A DNA stretch of 17,404 nucleotides from an uncultured Bacilli bacterium (GCA_944336815.1 CALVLG010000009.1:1-17404); one strand, 5' to 3'; counted from the first letter of the stretch, positions 5,455 through 12,457 are shown. Numbers and translations: made by a program. Notes: generated by a model from the sequence alone, not told the origin.

Positions 5455-7481
5455 GAAATCTTCACCACTCTTTCAAAAAGTTTAGCTTCATCATGATGGC
5501 TTATATAAATAAGTGTTTTGCCAGTTAAATACTTTCTAACAGCTAAAATAATTTCTTTTTCTAATGCTTTTTCAACTTCGCTTAGGGCCTCATCTAATAA
5601 ATAAATTTCGCCGTTTTTTAGTAAGGTTCTAGCTAATAAAATTCTTTGTTTTTCGCCACCCGACAAATTAATTTCGGTTACTAAAGATTCATGGCGAAGC
5701 CCCTTTTTACTAACAATGTCTTCGATATGACAAATTTGGCATACAGTTTGATAGTTTTCGTTTAAAACATGTGTTCCATATAAAATATTTTCTTTAATAC
5801 TTGTTTTCATTAATTCTTCGTTTTGGCCAAGATAGACAATATTGGCCCGAATACTTGCTAGATTATAATCTAAAATGTTTTGTTCACCAATTAAAATATT
5901 ACCGGTATAACCATTTATTTCTTGAGTTAATAATTTACAAAGAGTACTTTTACCGGAACCACTAGGTCCTTTTAAAAAAACATGTTCCCCACTTTCAATC
6001 GTTAAAGAAACATTAGTAAGATTTTCTTTGAGGGGCGTATATGCAAAAGTTAGATTTTGAATAACAATTTTTTTATTGACCATTTTAACAATTGGCTTGG
6101 TTAAGTCTTCTTCTTCTAAAGCGTAATACTCACTTATTTTAGTTAATATCCCTTTTAAGTAAGCATATTTGGGTAATACTTCAATAACTTCTTTTAATGG
6201 CCCCATTAAATACATGTACATACTTTGAAATGTCACATAATTTATTAAAGATAACTCGTTTTGGGAAAGTAAATATAAACCATAAGTTAGTAAAGCAAAT
6301 AAGATAATTTCTAGCCCAAAATTTTTGATACAAGATATTTTGGTTAAGGAAACGTTTTCTTTTAAGGAAAGCCATTCATATTCGGATAAATTTTGATCAA
6401 TTTTAGTTAATTCTTCAGCGGTTTTGTTTAAATGCTTCATAGTTTTAAACATTTTCAAACTTTCTAAAAGGCTACTTTCAAAATTAGCCTCATATTCTAA
6501 ATGTTTTAATAAAAGACGATATATTTTTTTAGCAAAGCAATAGCCTAATAAAAAGTAGAAAAAAAGACCACTAATTAAAAGAAGCAACAATTCTTTACTT
6601 AGAAAGAATAAAAAAATAAGAGATAGAAGACCTAAGATACTATAAGAAATAAGAGAGACAAAAAAATCAGCAAACACATTTTTTATTTCGCGTGCTTCCA
6701 TAACTCTTGTTAAAAGTTCTCCTTCCCGGTAATTTTTTATTTTTTCAAGGGGCAAGCAAAACATGTGTTTTAAAAAGGCATACATAAAATCAAGGGAAAT
6801 ATCTTTACTAATAAAAAGACGAATTTTTTCATTTGCATAGAAAAAAACATTTTTTAAAATTAGGAGGCTCCCAAAGAAAATAATGCAAAAAAGCATTTCT
6901 GAATTCCAATTTGCGTAGTTTATAAAATCAAGTGTTATTTTTAAATAAAACGAATAAAATAATGTTAAGAATGAGAGAAGTATGCTAATAATAAGCAATA
7001 AGCTGATTTTATTTTTTTGGGTTTGTAATCCACTTTTCAAAAAAGCTAAAACACTTTTTTCTTTGGGCATTTGCAAAATGGTTGTTCTAGGAACAGCTAG
7101 TAAAACTATTCCATCCCATTCATTCATGAATTGGTCTTTTTTAATTTTTCTTTTGCCAGATGCAGGATCCATTACTAAGATACTTGCCATGGTTGTTTTT
7201 AAAACGATCATAAAATGTTCTAACCCATTTGGTAAAACAAAATGAGCGATTAATGGTTTAGGGGCATCTAACAATTCTTTAAAAGATATTTTTTGGCCAA
7301 CTGTATCAAAGCCATATTTGTTTAAGGCTTCAAGTAAATAAAAAGCATTTGTTCCTTTCGAGGTAGTGTAAGTGTCTTCGCGTAGTTTTTCACGAGGAAC
7401 GTAGCCTTTGTAGTACTGAATTAAAAAGTCTAAACAACTAATGCCACAGTCACGGAGATCCCATTGTTTAATTTGCCGCAT
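5451..7481 (-). CDS. Peptidase-containing ABC transporter (C39 bacteriocin exporter)
   Basis: 676 residues; ATG at 7481 with SD AAAGGAG. The N-terminal C39 cysteine-protease domain (1-130) keeps Q6, the catalytic C12 in the DCGISC motif, H89 (LEHF) and D105 (VMDP). Six membrane helices occupy about 155-430. The nucleotide-binding domain (about 465-676) has Walker A GPSGSGKST (504-512), Q-loop Gln552, signature LSGGEKQR (about 605-612), Walker B YLLDE (about 626-630) and a switch His in YISHH. Such exporters cut double-glycine leaders on the cytoplasmic side and export the peptide; the two GG peptides downstream are the evident substrates. It is first in a four-gene operon (exporter, accessory protein, peptide A, peptide B). 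All catalytic residues are intact. Confidence 0.93.
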   Translation of the reverse strand: MRQIKQWDLRDCGISCLDFLIQYYKGYVPREKLREDTYTTSKGTNAFYLLEALNKYGFDTVGQKISFKELLDAPKPLIAHFVLPNGLEHFMIVLKTTMASILVMDPASGKRKIKKDQFMNEWDGIVLLAVPRTTILQMPKEKSVLAFLKSGLQTQKNKISLLLIISILLSFLTLFYSFYLKITLDFINYANWNSEMLFCIIFFGSLLILKNVFFYANEKIRLFISKDISLDFMYAFLKHMFCLPLEKIKNYREGELLTRVMEAREIKNVFADFFVSLISYSILGLLSLIFLFFLSKELLLLLISGLFFYFLLGYCFAKKIYRLLLKHLEYEANFESSLLESLKMFKTMKHLNKTAEELTKIDQNLSEYEWLSLKENVSLTKISCIKNFGLEIILFALLTYGLYLLSQNELSLINYVTFQSMYMYLMGPLKEVIEVLPKYAYLKGILTKISEYYALEEEDLTKPIVKMVNKKIVIQNLTFAYTPLKENLTNVSLTIESGEHVFLKGPSGSGKSTLCKLLTQEINGYTGNILIGEQNILDYNLASIRANIVYLGQNEELMKTSIKENILYGTHVLNENYQTVCQICHIEDIVSKKGLRHESLVTEINLSGGEKQRILLARTLLKNGEIYLLDEALSEVEKALEKEIILAVRKYLTGKTLIYISHHDEAKLFERVVKIS

Positions 7482-7493
7482 AAAAAAAACTCC

Positions 7494-7525
7494 TTTCTTG
7501 TCTCTCTACTATTACTTACAAGAAA
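7494..7525. repeat. Inverted repeat upstream of the exporter gene
   Basis: TTTCTTGT (7494-7501) and ACAAGAAA (7518-7525) form a perfect 8-base inverted repeat 16 bases apart, covering the leader region just before the exporter SD. It could be an operator or a leader hairpin. The only promoter-like element near it is a TTGAAC on the minus strand without a convincing -10. Confidence 0.45.
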
Positions 7526-7545
7526 AAAGTTCAATTTCCTTTTTT

Positions 7546-8280
7546 TTACGATATTTTTTTCTTTTTCTTTCGTTTTTTATTTTGTAAATCAATTTTTTTC
7601 ATAATCTCAAAGGCTTTACGATTATTTTTCCATAGAGTTGGAAAAGCTTTTAAAAGACGTTTAGGTAATTTAGTCGTGGCCTTTAATCTACTGGCTAACA
7701 TTTTTTCAAACATGCCTGGTATTTTAGCTAGTTTTTCATTTTTTAAATCACCAACAACAATTAAGCGATTACGTAAATTATACGCGACAACTAAAGAATA
7801 AATAACGTCAGCAACAAAAAGGACAAATATGATTATAGCTACTGTAATTACAACTTCATTTTTAAATTGAAGCAAAAAATCAGTCGAATAAGGGTCTAAT
7901 ATATATAAAACAAAGGGGGCGCCAAAGCCAAATAACAAAGTATTTTTTAAACAAATGCGACCTTGAAAATTAAATTTTTCTTTACTATAATCCCACCATT
8001 TATTATGAAAAATGTGTTCTAATATTAAGGCTGTTATATATTCTATTGTCGTGGTGATAAGCATACTTAAAATTATTACTAAAAAAACATTATCATAAAA
8101 TGGTTTTAGCATCCATATTAGAAGAAATGAACCGACCCCAAAAATTGGAATAACAGGACCACATAAAAAACCGCGATTGGCAATTTGTTTATCTGTGATA
8201 GCGCAAGCAATCATTTCAACGACATAACCAACCATACTAAAAATTATAAATTTTAAAAATAATAAACTAAATTGATACAT
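7546..8280 (-). CDS. Multi-pass membrane protein, putative ABC-transporter type IV family (PF06541)
   Basis: Started at ATG 8280 (SD GAAGGGA) rather than an in-frame codon 81 bases upstream, because promoter and SD lie between; this gives 244 residues. About five to six membrane helices span residues 1-165. The family hallmark is visible: NRGFLCGPVIPIFG (about 37-50) and WWDYSKEKFNFQGRICL (about 98-114). The cytoplasmic tail is very basic and ends in a run of lysines. The Pfam name implies a transporter permease, but no function is established that I know of and no partner ATPase is adjacent. It reads toward the bacteriocin exporter 64 bases downstream; with no clear terminator between, read-through into that operon is possible. 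A role in immunity is not supported by anything visible. Confidence 0.8.
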   Translation of the reverse strand: MYQFSLLFLKFIIFSMVGYVVEMIACAITDKQIANRGFLCGPVIPIFGVGSFLLIWMLKPFYDNVFLVIILSMLITTTIEYITALILEHIFHNKWWDYSKEKFNFQGRICLKNTLLFGFGAPFVLYILDPYSTDFLLQFKNEVVITVAIIIFVLFVADVIYSLVVAYNLRNRLIVVGDLKNEKLAKIPGMFEKMLASRLKATTKLPKRLLKAFPTLWKNNRKAFEIMKKIDLQNKKRKKKKKIS

Positions 8281-8301
8281 ATAAATCCCTTCGATGTTTC
8301 T

Positions 8302-8310
8302 ATTATAGCA
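8302..8310 (-). promoter_or_regulatory. Extended -10 promoter of the PF06541 gene
   Basis: TGCTATAAT on the minus strand is a consensus extended -10 element 21 bases upstream of the ATG at 8280; the -35 is poor. Confidence 0.6.
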
Positions 8311-8329
8311 TAAAATAGTATTTTTAATG

Positions 8330-8357
8330 TAATAATTTATTTTTAAAAACATATACT
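8330..8357 (+). promoter_or_regulatory. Possible sigma-E promoter of spoIIIAH
   Basis: CATATACT (8350-8357) differs at one position from the sigma-E -10 pattern CATACAnT, and TAATAAT (8330-8336) resembles the KMATATT -35, but the spacer is 13 bases, one shorter than usual. TATACT within it could also act as a sigma-A -10. Confidence 0.35.
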
Positions 8358-8380
8358 TCATTGTAACAAGGAGCGATTAT

Positions 8381-8884
8381 ATGATTAATAAACAAAGTGT
8401 TTGGTTTGTAACCTTATTTAGTTTAATTTTAGTTTTATCAATTTATTACATCACGATGAAAGACAGTAGCTTAGAAAGCATTTTAAATGGAACAAATGAA
8501 GATACTAGTAGTCCTGTTAGTGTTCAAGTTGAAGAAAGCAGTCTTTTAGTTTCTTTAAGAGTTGAAGAAGAACAAGCTGTATTAGAAGAAATGCAAAATT
8601 ATCAAGATGTTTTATTAGATAATAGTACAACAACCGAAGAAAAAAATGCCGCCTATAATAATTTAATGGCTTTACAAACAAAGAAAAGTGATGAAGAAAA
8701 GATTGAAAAGACAATTAAAGAAACATATAATTTAGAATGTTTTGCCAAAATAAAAGAAGACACCATTAGTATTGTGGTTGGTAACAGTGAACACTCAAGT
8801 ACAACAGCAAATAATATTATTCGAACTGTGCAAAGTTTGTTTAATGAAGAAAAATATATAACCGTTAAATTTCAAAATGCCTAA
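8381..8884 (+). CDS. spoIIIAH: Stage III sporulation protein AH-like
   Basis: 167 residues; ATG at 8381 with SD AAGGAG. The N-terminus MINKQSVWFVTLFSLILVLS is close to the start of B. subtilis SpoIIIAH by memory, with one membrane helix (about 8-26). An acidic, helical linker (about 35-105) is followed by a C-terminal ring-building-type domain (about 108-165, NLECFAKIKEDTISIVV and the following helix). SpoIIIAH sits in the mother-cell membrane and binds forespore SpoIIQ to form the channel across the engulfed forespore. Its usual partners spoIIIAA-AG are not beside it; instead gerE and gerM follow on the same strand. GerM supports the SpoIIQ-SpoIIIAH complex in B. subtilis, so the grouping makes sense. 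Confidence 0.85.
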   Translation: MINKQSVWFVTLFSLILVLSIYYITMKDSSLESILNGTNEDTSSPVSVQVEESSLLVSLRVEEEQAVLEEMQNYQDVLLDNSTTTEEKNAAYNNLMALQTKKSDEEKIEKTIKETYNLECFAKIKEDTISIVVGNSEHSSTTANNIIRTVQSLFNEEKYITVKFQNA

Positions 8885-8888
8885 ATGA

Positions 8889-8915
8889 ACCAAGTTTTCT
8901 CTTTCTCATACACTA
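8889..8915 (+). promoter_or_regulatory. Candidate sigma-K promoter of gerE
   Basis: AC at 8889-8890 (within AACC), a 16-base spacer and CATACACTA (8907-8915) match the sigma-K pattern mACm-N16/17-CATAnnnTA at every defined position. It lies 30 bases upstream of the gerE ATG. B. subtilis gerE is itself sigma-K dependent. Confidence 0.65.
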
Positions 8916-8944
8916 CTATAAGATGGGTGTAGAAAGGAGAAGCT

Positions 8945-9151
8945 ATGAACAAGCAAATTTTAACAAGACGAGAAAAAGAAATTTTTGAAATGTTAATTCA
9001 AAATTATTCAACGAAAGAAATTGCTGACGTTTTTGGGATAAGCGAGAAAACGGTCCGCAACCACATATCAAATGTAATGCAAAAATTGGCCGTAAAAGGA
9101 CGAGCTAGTGCGGTTGTGGAATTATTACGGTTAGGAGAAATTACAATTTAA
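8945..9151 (+). CDS. gerE: Spore-coat transcription regulator GerE
   Basis: 68 residues; ATG at 8945 with SD AAAGGAG. The protein is a single LuxR/GerE-type helix-turn-helix domain without a receiver. The stretch KTVRNHISNVMQKLAVKGR, then AVVELLRLGE, is nearly identical to B. subtilis GerE (74 residues) by memory, and TRREKEIFEMLIQNYSTKEIA matches its first helices. GerE acts last in the mother-cell cascade, working with sigma-K on coat and cortex genes. The gene stands between spoIIIAH and gerM; gerE and gerM are also close neighbours in B. subtilis. A sigma-K promoter match lies upstream and a modest terminator follows. Confidence 0.93.
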   Translation: MNKQILTRREKEIFEMLIQNYSTKEIADVFGISEKTVRNHISNVMQKLAVKGRASAVVELLRLGEITI

Positions 9152-9184
9152 GGTAAGTTTTGGCAAGAGACTTATCTTTTTCTT
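9150..9184 (+). terminator. Modest terminator after gerE
   Basis: AAGGTAAG and CTTATCTT pair (one G-U) around a 13-base loop and are followed by a T-rich run. It is weak, and some read-through into gerM is likely. Confidence 0.45.
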
Positions 9185-9231
9185 TGGTTCTTTTTTTATT
9201 TTTTTTACATATTTTTTATTAGGTGATTTTC

Positions 9232-10140
9232 ATGATTAAAAATTGTGTTAAAAGAAAACTTATAATTACAACTTTTGCATTACTTATCTTTTTATTCACC
9301 CTCTTTTTTCCAACTAATAAAAAAGAAATTACAAATGTAACGATCACTTATAGCGAGAAAACACCAAGCTATATTTACCCTTTAAATAAAGATCAACTAG
9401 TTATCCGAAGCAGTATTAAAATAGATAGTAAAGATATATTGAAAAAAGCCCAAGAAATTTTAGAAATTTTAACTATTGGCAGTGATAAAGCTGCGACTCT
9501 TCCCTCACTTTTTTTCCCGGTTATTCCTAAGAATACTAAAATAAAAGCACTAGATATTCAAGATGAAACAATTAAAATAAATTTTTCGCAAGAATTTTAT
9601 AATACAACGGCTGAGATGGATGAAAAAATGATTGAAAGTATTGTCTATTCTTTAACAGAAATAGAAGGTATTTCTAAAGTGATGATTTTTGTTGAAGATA
9701 AACTATTAGAACAAACACCAGTAAGCAAAAAGAACTTGCCACCTCTTTTAACTAGAAACATAGGCATAAATAAAGTATATGATTTGACTTCCTTAAAAAA
9801 CGTTAGTAAAACAACTGCTTATTATATTCTTAAAGAAGAAGATATGGCTTATTATGTGCCCGTAACGCTTTTAAATAATTCGACCCAAAGTAAGGTAGAA
9901 ATTGTAATTGAAAGATTAAAAACAAAGCCTAATATAAAGGCCAATTTAATGAGTTATTTAAGTGCTAGTACAGAGCTAGCTAATTACGAGATTTTAGAAG
10001 AAGAAGTTTTTCTTAGCTTTGCCCCTCTTTTGTATGAAGGAATAGATGATGAAAATTTATTAGAAGAAGTAAAATATGCAATTACCTTATCTTTACAAGA
10101 TACTTTAAATGTAACTAAGGTTTCTTTTGAAACAAAATAA
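9232..10140 (+). CDS. gerM: GerMN-domain sporulation protein GerM
   Basis: ATG at 9232 is preferred over a GTG at 9223 because the SD AGGTGA (9221-9226) precedes it by five bases. 302 residues: one N-terminal membrane segment (about 10-28), then two GerMN-type modules, about 60-160 (ITIGSDKAATLPSLFFPVIP, DETIKINFSQEFYN) and about 185-300 (VPVTLLN, EIVIERLKTKP, VFLSFAP). GerM is needed for assembly of the SpoIIQ-SpoIIIAH channel and for normal germination. B. subtilis GerM is a lipoprotein of about 366 residues; here the anchor shows no lipobox, so an uncleaved helix is likely, and the protein is shorter. The link to spoIIIAH two genes upstream supports the assignment. Confidence 0.85.
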   Translation: MIKNCVKRKLIITTFALLIFLFTLFFPTNKKEITNVTITYSEKTPSYIYPLNKDQLVIRSSIKIDSKDILKKAQEILEILTIGSDKAATLPSLFFPVIPKNTKIKALDIQDETIKINFSQEFYNTTAEMDEKMIESIVYSLTEIEGISKVMIFVEDKLLEQTPVSKKNLPPLLTRNIGINKVYDLTSLKNVSKTTAYYILKEEDMAYYVPVTLLNNSTQSKVEIVIERLKTKPNIKANLMSYLSASTELANYEILEEEVFLSFAPLLYEGIDDENLLEEVKYAITLSLQDTLNVTKVSFETK

Positions 10141-10168
10141 TATTTGTAAATTCCTAGTAGATGGAAAT

Positions 10169-10197
10169 TTGACATTATCATTAGATTGTATTATATT
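10169..10197 (+). promoter_or_regulatory. Promoter of a candidate small RNA
   Basis: A perfect TTGACA (10169-10174), a 17-base spacer and TATATT (10192-10197) form a strong sigma-A promoter with no reading frame behind it. Confidence 0.7.
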
Positions 10198-10202
10198 ATC
10201 GT

Positions 10203-10270
10203 TAGAAAAAGACGACTTATTTGAAATGACGCTAGAGTTATCTAGTTTGCCATTATGAGTCGTCTTTTTT
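10203..10270 (+). ncRNA. Candidate structured small RNA, about 68 nt
   Basis: Transcription from the promoter just upstream should begin near 10203. The transcript folds on itself: outer arms AAAAAGACGACT (10206-10217) and AGTCGTCTTTTTT (10258-10270) pair over 12 bases and end in a T run, so the outer stem is also the terminator. Inside, AATG/CATT and CTAGA/TCTAG form a second hairpin with the loop GTTA. No ORF or SD is present. It lies between gerM and the end of the tRNA-Arg unit. It does not match tmRNA, SRP, 6S or RNase P RNA features that I know. A plain promoter plus terminator without function is the alternative. Confidence 0.55.
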
Positions 10271-10407
10271 ATATTCGTAATGTCATAAAGTGTTTTTTTT
10301 ATTACCATTTTCGCTAATCTTTGAATATAACTTGCAATCATCTATCAAATCAAACAACATGAATAATTTTAAAATATATTTCGGAGTAATTTTGAGAGTA
10401 ATAAATT
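10271..10407. other. Intergenic, no feature seen
   Basis: AT-rich sequence between the candidate small RNA and the tRNA terminator. I see no gene, promoter pair or repeat in it. Confidence 0.5.
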
Positions 10408-10433
10408 AAAAAACCCCGTAAATACGGAGTTTA
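10408..10433 (-). terminator. Terminator after tRNA-Arg
   Basis: Minus strand AAACTCCGT and ACGGGGTTT pair over nine positions (one G-T) around ATTT and run into a T tract, 12 bases after the tRNA CCA end. Confidence 0.8.
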
Positions 10434-10444
10434 ATAGTCATATA

Positions 10445-10521
10445 TGGTGTCCTGGGCGAGATTCGAACTCACGACCGATCGCTTAGAAGGCGATTGCTCT
10501 ATCCAGCTGAGCTACCAGGAC
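10445..10521 (-). tRNA. tRNA-Arg (anticodon UCU)
   Basis: The minus strand gives a full cloverleaf. The acceptor arms GTCCTGG/CCAGGAC, discriminator A and an encoded CCA are visible. The D arm includes TAGCTCAGCTGGATAGAGC; the anticodon stem ATCGC/GCGAT encloses CTTCTAA with anticodon TCT; the T arm contains GTTCGAATC. It reads AGA codons, the main Arg codon in an AT-rich genome. It has its own promoter and terminator. Confidence 0.97.
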
Positions 10522-10529
10522 ATGAAGAA

Positions 10530-10558
10530 ATTATAATACTTTTTTCTTATAATTTCAA
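10530..10558 (-). promoter_or_regulatory. Promoter of tRNA-Arg
   Basis: TTGAAA (10553-10558), 17-base spacer, and perfect TATAAT (10530-10535) on the minus strand, placing the start of transcription a few bases before the tRNA. A 10-base inverted repeat (GAAATTATAA/TTATAATTTC) covers the same stretch and may serve the end of rpmF. Confidence 0.75.
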
Positions 10559-10561
10559 ATA

Positions 10562-10771
10562 TTATTCTTCTTCTTTTTTAATATGTAAAACGTCTTCGTT
10601 TTTGTAGTAACCACATTTAGCACAAGCACGATGAGGTCTTAAATTTGCACCACATTTTGGACAAGTACTAATTGCACCTACTTCTTTTTTTAAATGAGTA
10701 CGGCGCATTCTTTTTTTAGTTTTACTTGTTCTTCTAAATGGAACAGCAAATAATTGAAGATTTAGTCTCAT
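10562..10771 (-). CDS. rpmF: 50S ribosomal protein L32 with N-terminal extension
   Basis: ATG at 10771 is chosen because the SD AAAGGAG stands eight bases upstream; an in-frame GTG at 10780 overlaps that SD. 69 residues. The body AVPFRRTSKTKKRMRRTH and the zinc ribbon CPKCG...CAKCGYY (two CxxC pairs) are typical L32 of the zinc-binding form. Unusually, AVPFRR, which in L32 normally follows the initiator Met directly, is preceded by MRLNLQLF. This resembles the leader of Firmicutes L27 (for example LRLDLQFF before ASKKG), which the protease Prp removes; L32 may likewise be matured by cleavage between F8 and A9. The gene follows yceD in one operon, the usual arrangement. Confidence 0.93.
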   Translation of the reverse strand: MRLNLQLFAVPFRRTSKTKKRMRRTHLKKEVGAISTCPKCGANLRPHRACAKCGYYKNEDVLHIKKEEE

Positions 10772-10776
10772 TTTTT

Positions 10777-11268
10777 TCACTCCTTTTTCTTATTAAATAA
10801 CTCCATCAAAGGAGCTAATCTAGGATCTACTTTTTGCTCCTTATCTTCGCCCACTATTTCCCAACCAGTTTGCTCTTCATTTTTTAAAGGTTCTGATTCA
10901 GTATAACTAATGGGGTTTTCCAGTACAATATTTTCCCATAAAATCGCCATAATATCAAGTGTATTTTGTGAATTTTCTAAAAAACGACCACAAATATCAC
11001 TGTCTAAAGCTATTTTTTCTACAAAAGAAAAGTTAAATGGGTATAAAACGGCATGCAAATCACGGGCGTCTTGTAAAACGAACTTGCCATGACAATCAAT
11101 AGCCAAAATATCATCTTGATCTAAATTTCGATATATTTTGATGGTAGCAGTTACATCTTTAATATCTTCGATAGCCATATTTTGATACCACTCAGATGGT
11201 ATTGTTATGGGTCCTTCATAATTAAAAGTTCTAATAGGAACTTTAGTTAAATCTATTTCCATAATCAT
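10777..11268 (-). CDS. YceD/DUF177 family protein (YlbN)
   Basis: The start lies within a promoter-proximal cluster of candidates; ATG at 11268 or 11262 gives about 161-163 residues beginning (MI)MEIDLTKVPIRTF, while upstream codons would place the start before the promoter. No strong SD is seen. The features fit DUF177: an N-terminal beta region, a central CHGKF segment where the family usually has a CxCxxxF-like pattern, and a Glu-rich C-terminus ending DPRLAPLMELFNKKKE. YceD proteins occur next to rpmF in nearly all bacteria and are thought to affect 23S rRNA and ribosome biogenesis. Here its stop overlaps the rpmF SD, so expression is coupled. In B. subtilis ylbM, ylbN and rpmF are also neighbours. 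Confidence 0.85.
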   Translation of the reverse strand: MIMEIDLTKVPIRTFNYEGPITIPSEWYQNMAIEDIKDVTATIKIYRNLDQDDILAIDCHGKFVLQDARDLHAVLYPFNFSFVEKIALDSDICGRFLENSQNTLDIMAILWENIVLENPISYTESEPLKNEEQTGWEIVGEDKEQKVDPRLAPLMELFNKKKE

Positions 11269-11278
11269 CACGGTTATA

Positions 11279-11307
11279 AGTATAATATAAATTGCCAGAA
11301 AAAGCAA
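11279..11307 (-). promoter_or_regulatory. Promoter of the yceD-rpmF operon
   Basis: TTGCTT (11302-11307), 17-base spacer and TATACT (11279-11284) on the minus strand, only about ten bases before the yceD start. It overlaps the leader of the divergent tmcAL gene. Confidence 0.6.
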
Positions 11308-11338
11308 TCTATGATAGACTACAAACATGGTGATGCAA

Positions 11339-12457
11339 ATGAAGATTGTTGGTTTAATCGCAGAATATAATCCCTTTCATAATGGACATGTTTATCATAT
11401 TGAACAAATTAAAAAACTCTACCCTAATTCCCTATTAATTTTGGTTTTAAATGGATATTTTTTAGAACGAGGTGAAATAAGCGTTTTAGCTAAAGAAACT
11501 AAAACAAAACTAGCTTTAAAATATGGGGTTGATATTGTTTTAGAACTACCGGTTATTTATGGAACACAATCGGCAGACTATTTTGCTAAAGGTTGCTTAG
11601 AAATATTAAATAAATTTGCGGTTGATACATTAGTTTTTGGAAGTGAAACGAATGATGTTAATTTTTTAACTAAGATAGCTAAAGAAAATTTAAAAGGGAA
11701 AAAATTAGTTAAAAGCGCAGAAAGTTATCCTAGACGATTACAAAATAGTTTGGGAGTAACCGAACAATTCTTTCCTAATGATTTACTTGGCATTAGTTAT
11801 ATAAAAGAAATTAGCCAAAACAATTATCAAATAATACCAGTAACAATAAAAAGAACAAGCGCTTATCACGATACTACAGCTTGTACGGGAATTATCAGTG
11901 CTTCTAATATTCGGCAAAAAAAAGAAAACCAATTAGACATTTCACCTTACTTGCCACTTGAAGCACAAATGAAATGGCAAGATATTGATATGAATTTATA
12001 CTTTCAAATTTTAAAAAGTAAAATATTAACAGACCTTGATTTAACTAGGTATATTGATGTTACAGAAGGAATAGAAAATAAATTAAAAAAAGAAGTTATT
12101 GATTCGCAAACAATGCCAGAATTTTTAGAAAAAATAAAAAGTAAACGTTATACATATAACCGTTTAAGAAGAATGCTAACCCATATTTTTTTAGGTTTAA
12201 CCAAGGAAAAAAATACTCTTCCTATTTCTTATATTCGTATCTTAGGGTTCTCTAAAAAAGGGCAAGATTATTTAAAGAAAGAAAAAGATTATTTTCAAAA
12301 GATAACACATATTGATAAAGAAAGTGAGCAATATAAATTAGAAATAACAGCTTCTTTATTATACGATCTTTTAACGAAACAAATTAGTAGTTCGTTTGAT
12401 CGGCAAAATAAACCCATTATTTATCCTATGGGTGTTAATGAAGAAAGCCAAAAATAA
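11339..12457 (+). CDS. tmcAL: tRNA(Met) cytidine acetate ligase TmcAL
   Basis: ATG at 11339 follows the SD GGTGA by five bases; an upstream ATG at 11327 overlaps that SD. 372 residues. The N-terminal nucleotidyltransferase-type domain opens GLIAEYNPFHNGH with the HxGH motif at H14-H17, followed by NGYFLERGE, YGVDIVLELP, QSADYFAKG and FGSETN, all hallmarks of the family formerly called YlbM/DUF795. TmcAL uses ATP and acetate to make N4-acetylcytidine at the wobble position of elongator tRNA-Met. It is divergent from yceD-rpmF, whereas B. subtilis has these genes in one direction. Its 3' end overlaps the convergent sirA 3' end by 37 bases, and no terminator of its own follows. Confidence 0.93.
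   Translation: MKIVGLIAEYNPFHNGHVYHIEQIKKLYPNSLLILVLNGYFLERGEISVLAKETKTKLALKYGVDIVLELPVIYGTQSADYFAKGCLEILNKFAVDTLVFGSETNDVNFLTKIAKENLKGKKLVKSAESYPRRLQNSLGVTEQFFPNDLLGISYIKEISQNNYQIIPVTIKRTSAYHDTTACTGIISASNIRQKKENQLDISPYLPLEAQMKWQDIDMNLYFQILKSKILTDLDLTRYIDVTEGIENKLKKEVIDSQTMPEFLEKIKSKRYTYNRLRRMLTHIFLGLTKEKNTLPISYIRILGFSKKGQDYLKKEKDYFQKITHIDKESEQYKLEITASLLYDLLTKQISSSFDRQNKPIIYPMGVNEESQK

Noticed and set aside
6982..7245. 87-codon plus-strand ORF inside the exporter gene
   Set aside because: Antisense to the intact ABC exporter with no SD or recognisable product.
9984..10341. Two minus-strand ORFs (65 and 78 codons) over the gerM end and the small-RNA region
   Set aside because: No SD, and they overlap gerM, a strong opposite-strand promoter and a terminator. 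The plus-strand reading explains the region better.
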